Below, piece by piece: positions 50,413 to 50,987 of a stretch of 50,987 nucleotides of DNA (positions are counted from its first letter, which is position 1; the number at the start of each line of letters is the position of its first letter). Source of the stretch: MM2 sp035460165 (GTDB taxonomy: Bacteria; Pseudomonadota; Gammaproteobacteria; Burkholderiales; Methylophilaceae); contig DATHWW010000004.1 of NCBI GenBank assembly GCA_035460165.1, positions 1 through 50,987 of the forward strand, given 5' to 3'. A program made the position numbers and the translations under genes. The notes under the pieces are model-generated. The model searched no databases and had not been told where the DNA came from. It was given only the letters and a program-made list of their open reading frames with translations.

Positions 50413-50987
50413 ATGGACAAGCTGTTCTCGCTCGAAGGCCGCGTGGCGCTGGTCACCGGCGGGTCACGCGGCATCGGCCGCATGATCGCCGAGGGCTTCT
50501 TGCGCCACGGCGCCAAGGTGTACATCTCGGCGCGCAAGGCCGAGGCCTGCGACCGCACCGCGGCCGAGCTGTCGGCCATCGGCCCGTGCATGTCGCTGCC
50601 GGCCGACGTGTCCACGGTGGCCGGCGCCGAAGGGCTGGCCGCCGCGATCAGCGCGCGCGAGCCCAAGCTCGACATCCTGGTGAACAACGCGGGCGCGGCC
50701 TGGGGCGCCGCGTTCGACGAGTTTCCCGAGCAGGGCTGGGACAAGGTGGTTGACCTGAACCTGAAGTCGCCGTTCTTCCTGACGCGCGCGCTGCACGGCG
50801 CGCTCAAGGCGGCCGGCTCGGCGGCGCGGCCGGCCAAGGTGATTCACATCGCGTCGATCGACGGCATCTCGGTCAACCCGCTGGAGACCTACTCCTACGC
50901 CGCCAGCAAGGCGGGCCTGATCCACCTCACGCGGCGCATGTCGCTGCGCCTGATCCAGGACCACATCGCGGTGACCGCGATCGCACC
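50413..50987 (+). CDS. Short-chain dehydrogenase/reductase, N-terminal part
   Basis: A gene cut by the right edge; 191 codons are visible. It begins MDKLFSLEGRVALVTGGSRG with the NAD(P)-binding TGGSRGIG motif, and has LDILVNNAGAAWG (NNAG), IHIASIDGISVNPLETYSYA with the catalytic Ser, and YSYAASKAG with the Tyr-x-x-x-Lys pair. The Arg after the glycine motif and ISARK at the end of the second strand favour NADP(H). GAGGAG precedes the ATG by six bases. The layout resembles RhlG/FabG-like and 3-oxoacyl reductase SDRs; substrate unknown. It is markedly GC-rich. Confidence 0.93.
   Translation, partial: MDKLFSLEGRVALVTGGSRGIGRMIAEGFLRHGAKVYISARKAEACDRTAAELSAIGPCMSLPADVSTVAGAEGLAAAISAREPKLDILVNNAGAAWGAAFDEFPEQGWDKVVDLNLKSPFFLTRALHGALKAAGSAARPAKVIHIASIDGISVNPLETYSYAASKAGLIHLTRRMSLRLIQDHIAVTAIA

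Overview
The window is a GC-rich, densely packed, two-stranded chromosomal segment. The family content and gene order suggest a betaproteobacterium, most likely of the Nitrosomonadales/Gallionellaceae type. The basis is the divergent queG / tsaE-amiC arrangement, an NdvB-type cyclic glucan synthase, a RelA with an EFDD-type synthetase motif, and FixL/FixJ-style signalling. This placement is an inference; the window holds no rRNA, tRNA, CRISPR array, integrase or intact insertion sequence that I can see. The two edge genes, an NAD-binding dehydrogenase and a very GC-rich SDR, are cut by the window.

Layout. 1-5.3 kb: partial dehydrogenase, chromate transporter ChrA, a PAP2 phosphatase, queG, tsaE and amiC. 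5.4-10.3 kb: a signalling block with two Crp/Fnr-like regulators flanking a REC-PAS-GGDEF-EAL protein and a PAS-only protein. 10.3-25.3 kb: an envelope/stress block. Here ndvB lies downstream of a run of small membrane genes (YqjK-, YqjE- and YqjD/ElaB-like, a two-helix protein, an lmo0937-type protein), followed by a BON lipoprotein, a repeat-rich exported protein, a phospholipase-D-type lipoprotein and a Sel1 protein. 25.5-31.5 kb: a glycine-zipper-like protein, an unknown small protein, and a MarR regulator divergent from an RND pump and its adaptor. 31.5-41.6 kb: an ADP-ribosylglycohydrolase-like protein without metal ligands, a RelA without the C-terminal ACT domain, a CHASE-GGDEF cyclase whose 5' end lies in a nested inverted-repeat element, an alpha/beta hydrolase, a TraB/GumN protein, and a coupled pair (exported isoaspartyl methyltransferase plus membrane spermidine-synthase-like protein). 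41.7-49.7 kb: an apparent dormancy/low-oxygen island with Hsp20, a small PAS protein, DUF2934, a PAS histidine kinase and LuxR-type response regulator, nitroreductase, CBS protein, an HPF-cold-shock fusion, zinc alcohol dehydrogenase and an APH-AAA fusion kinase. 49.8 kb to the end: a PhnB/VOC protein and the SDR.

The most interesting signals are these. (1) A 16-bp palindromic motif, YGTGYGNTANCGTACA, occurs four times, only in promoter regions: before the second Crp/Fnr regulator, before the BON lipoprotein, and twice between the divergent exported-protein and phospholipase-D genes. It is a good candidate operator for one or both Crp/Fnr paralogues and would define a local envelope-stress regulon. 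(2) A ~270-bp element at 36019-36289 consists of 33-bp outer inverted repeats enclosing two adjacent perfect hairpins, and would fold as a three-way junction. (3) ndvB appears to start at a non-AUG (ATC) codon behind a perfect AAGGAG; the first standard start would delete a conserved N-terminal segment. (4) Several enzymes have lost expected parts, namely the ARH-like protein and RelA.
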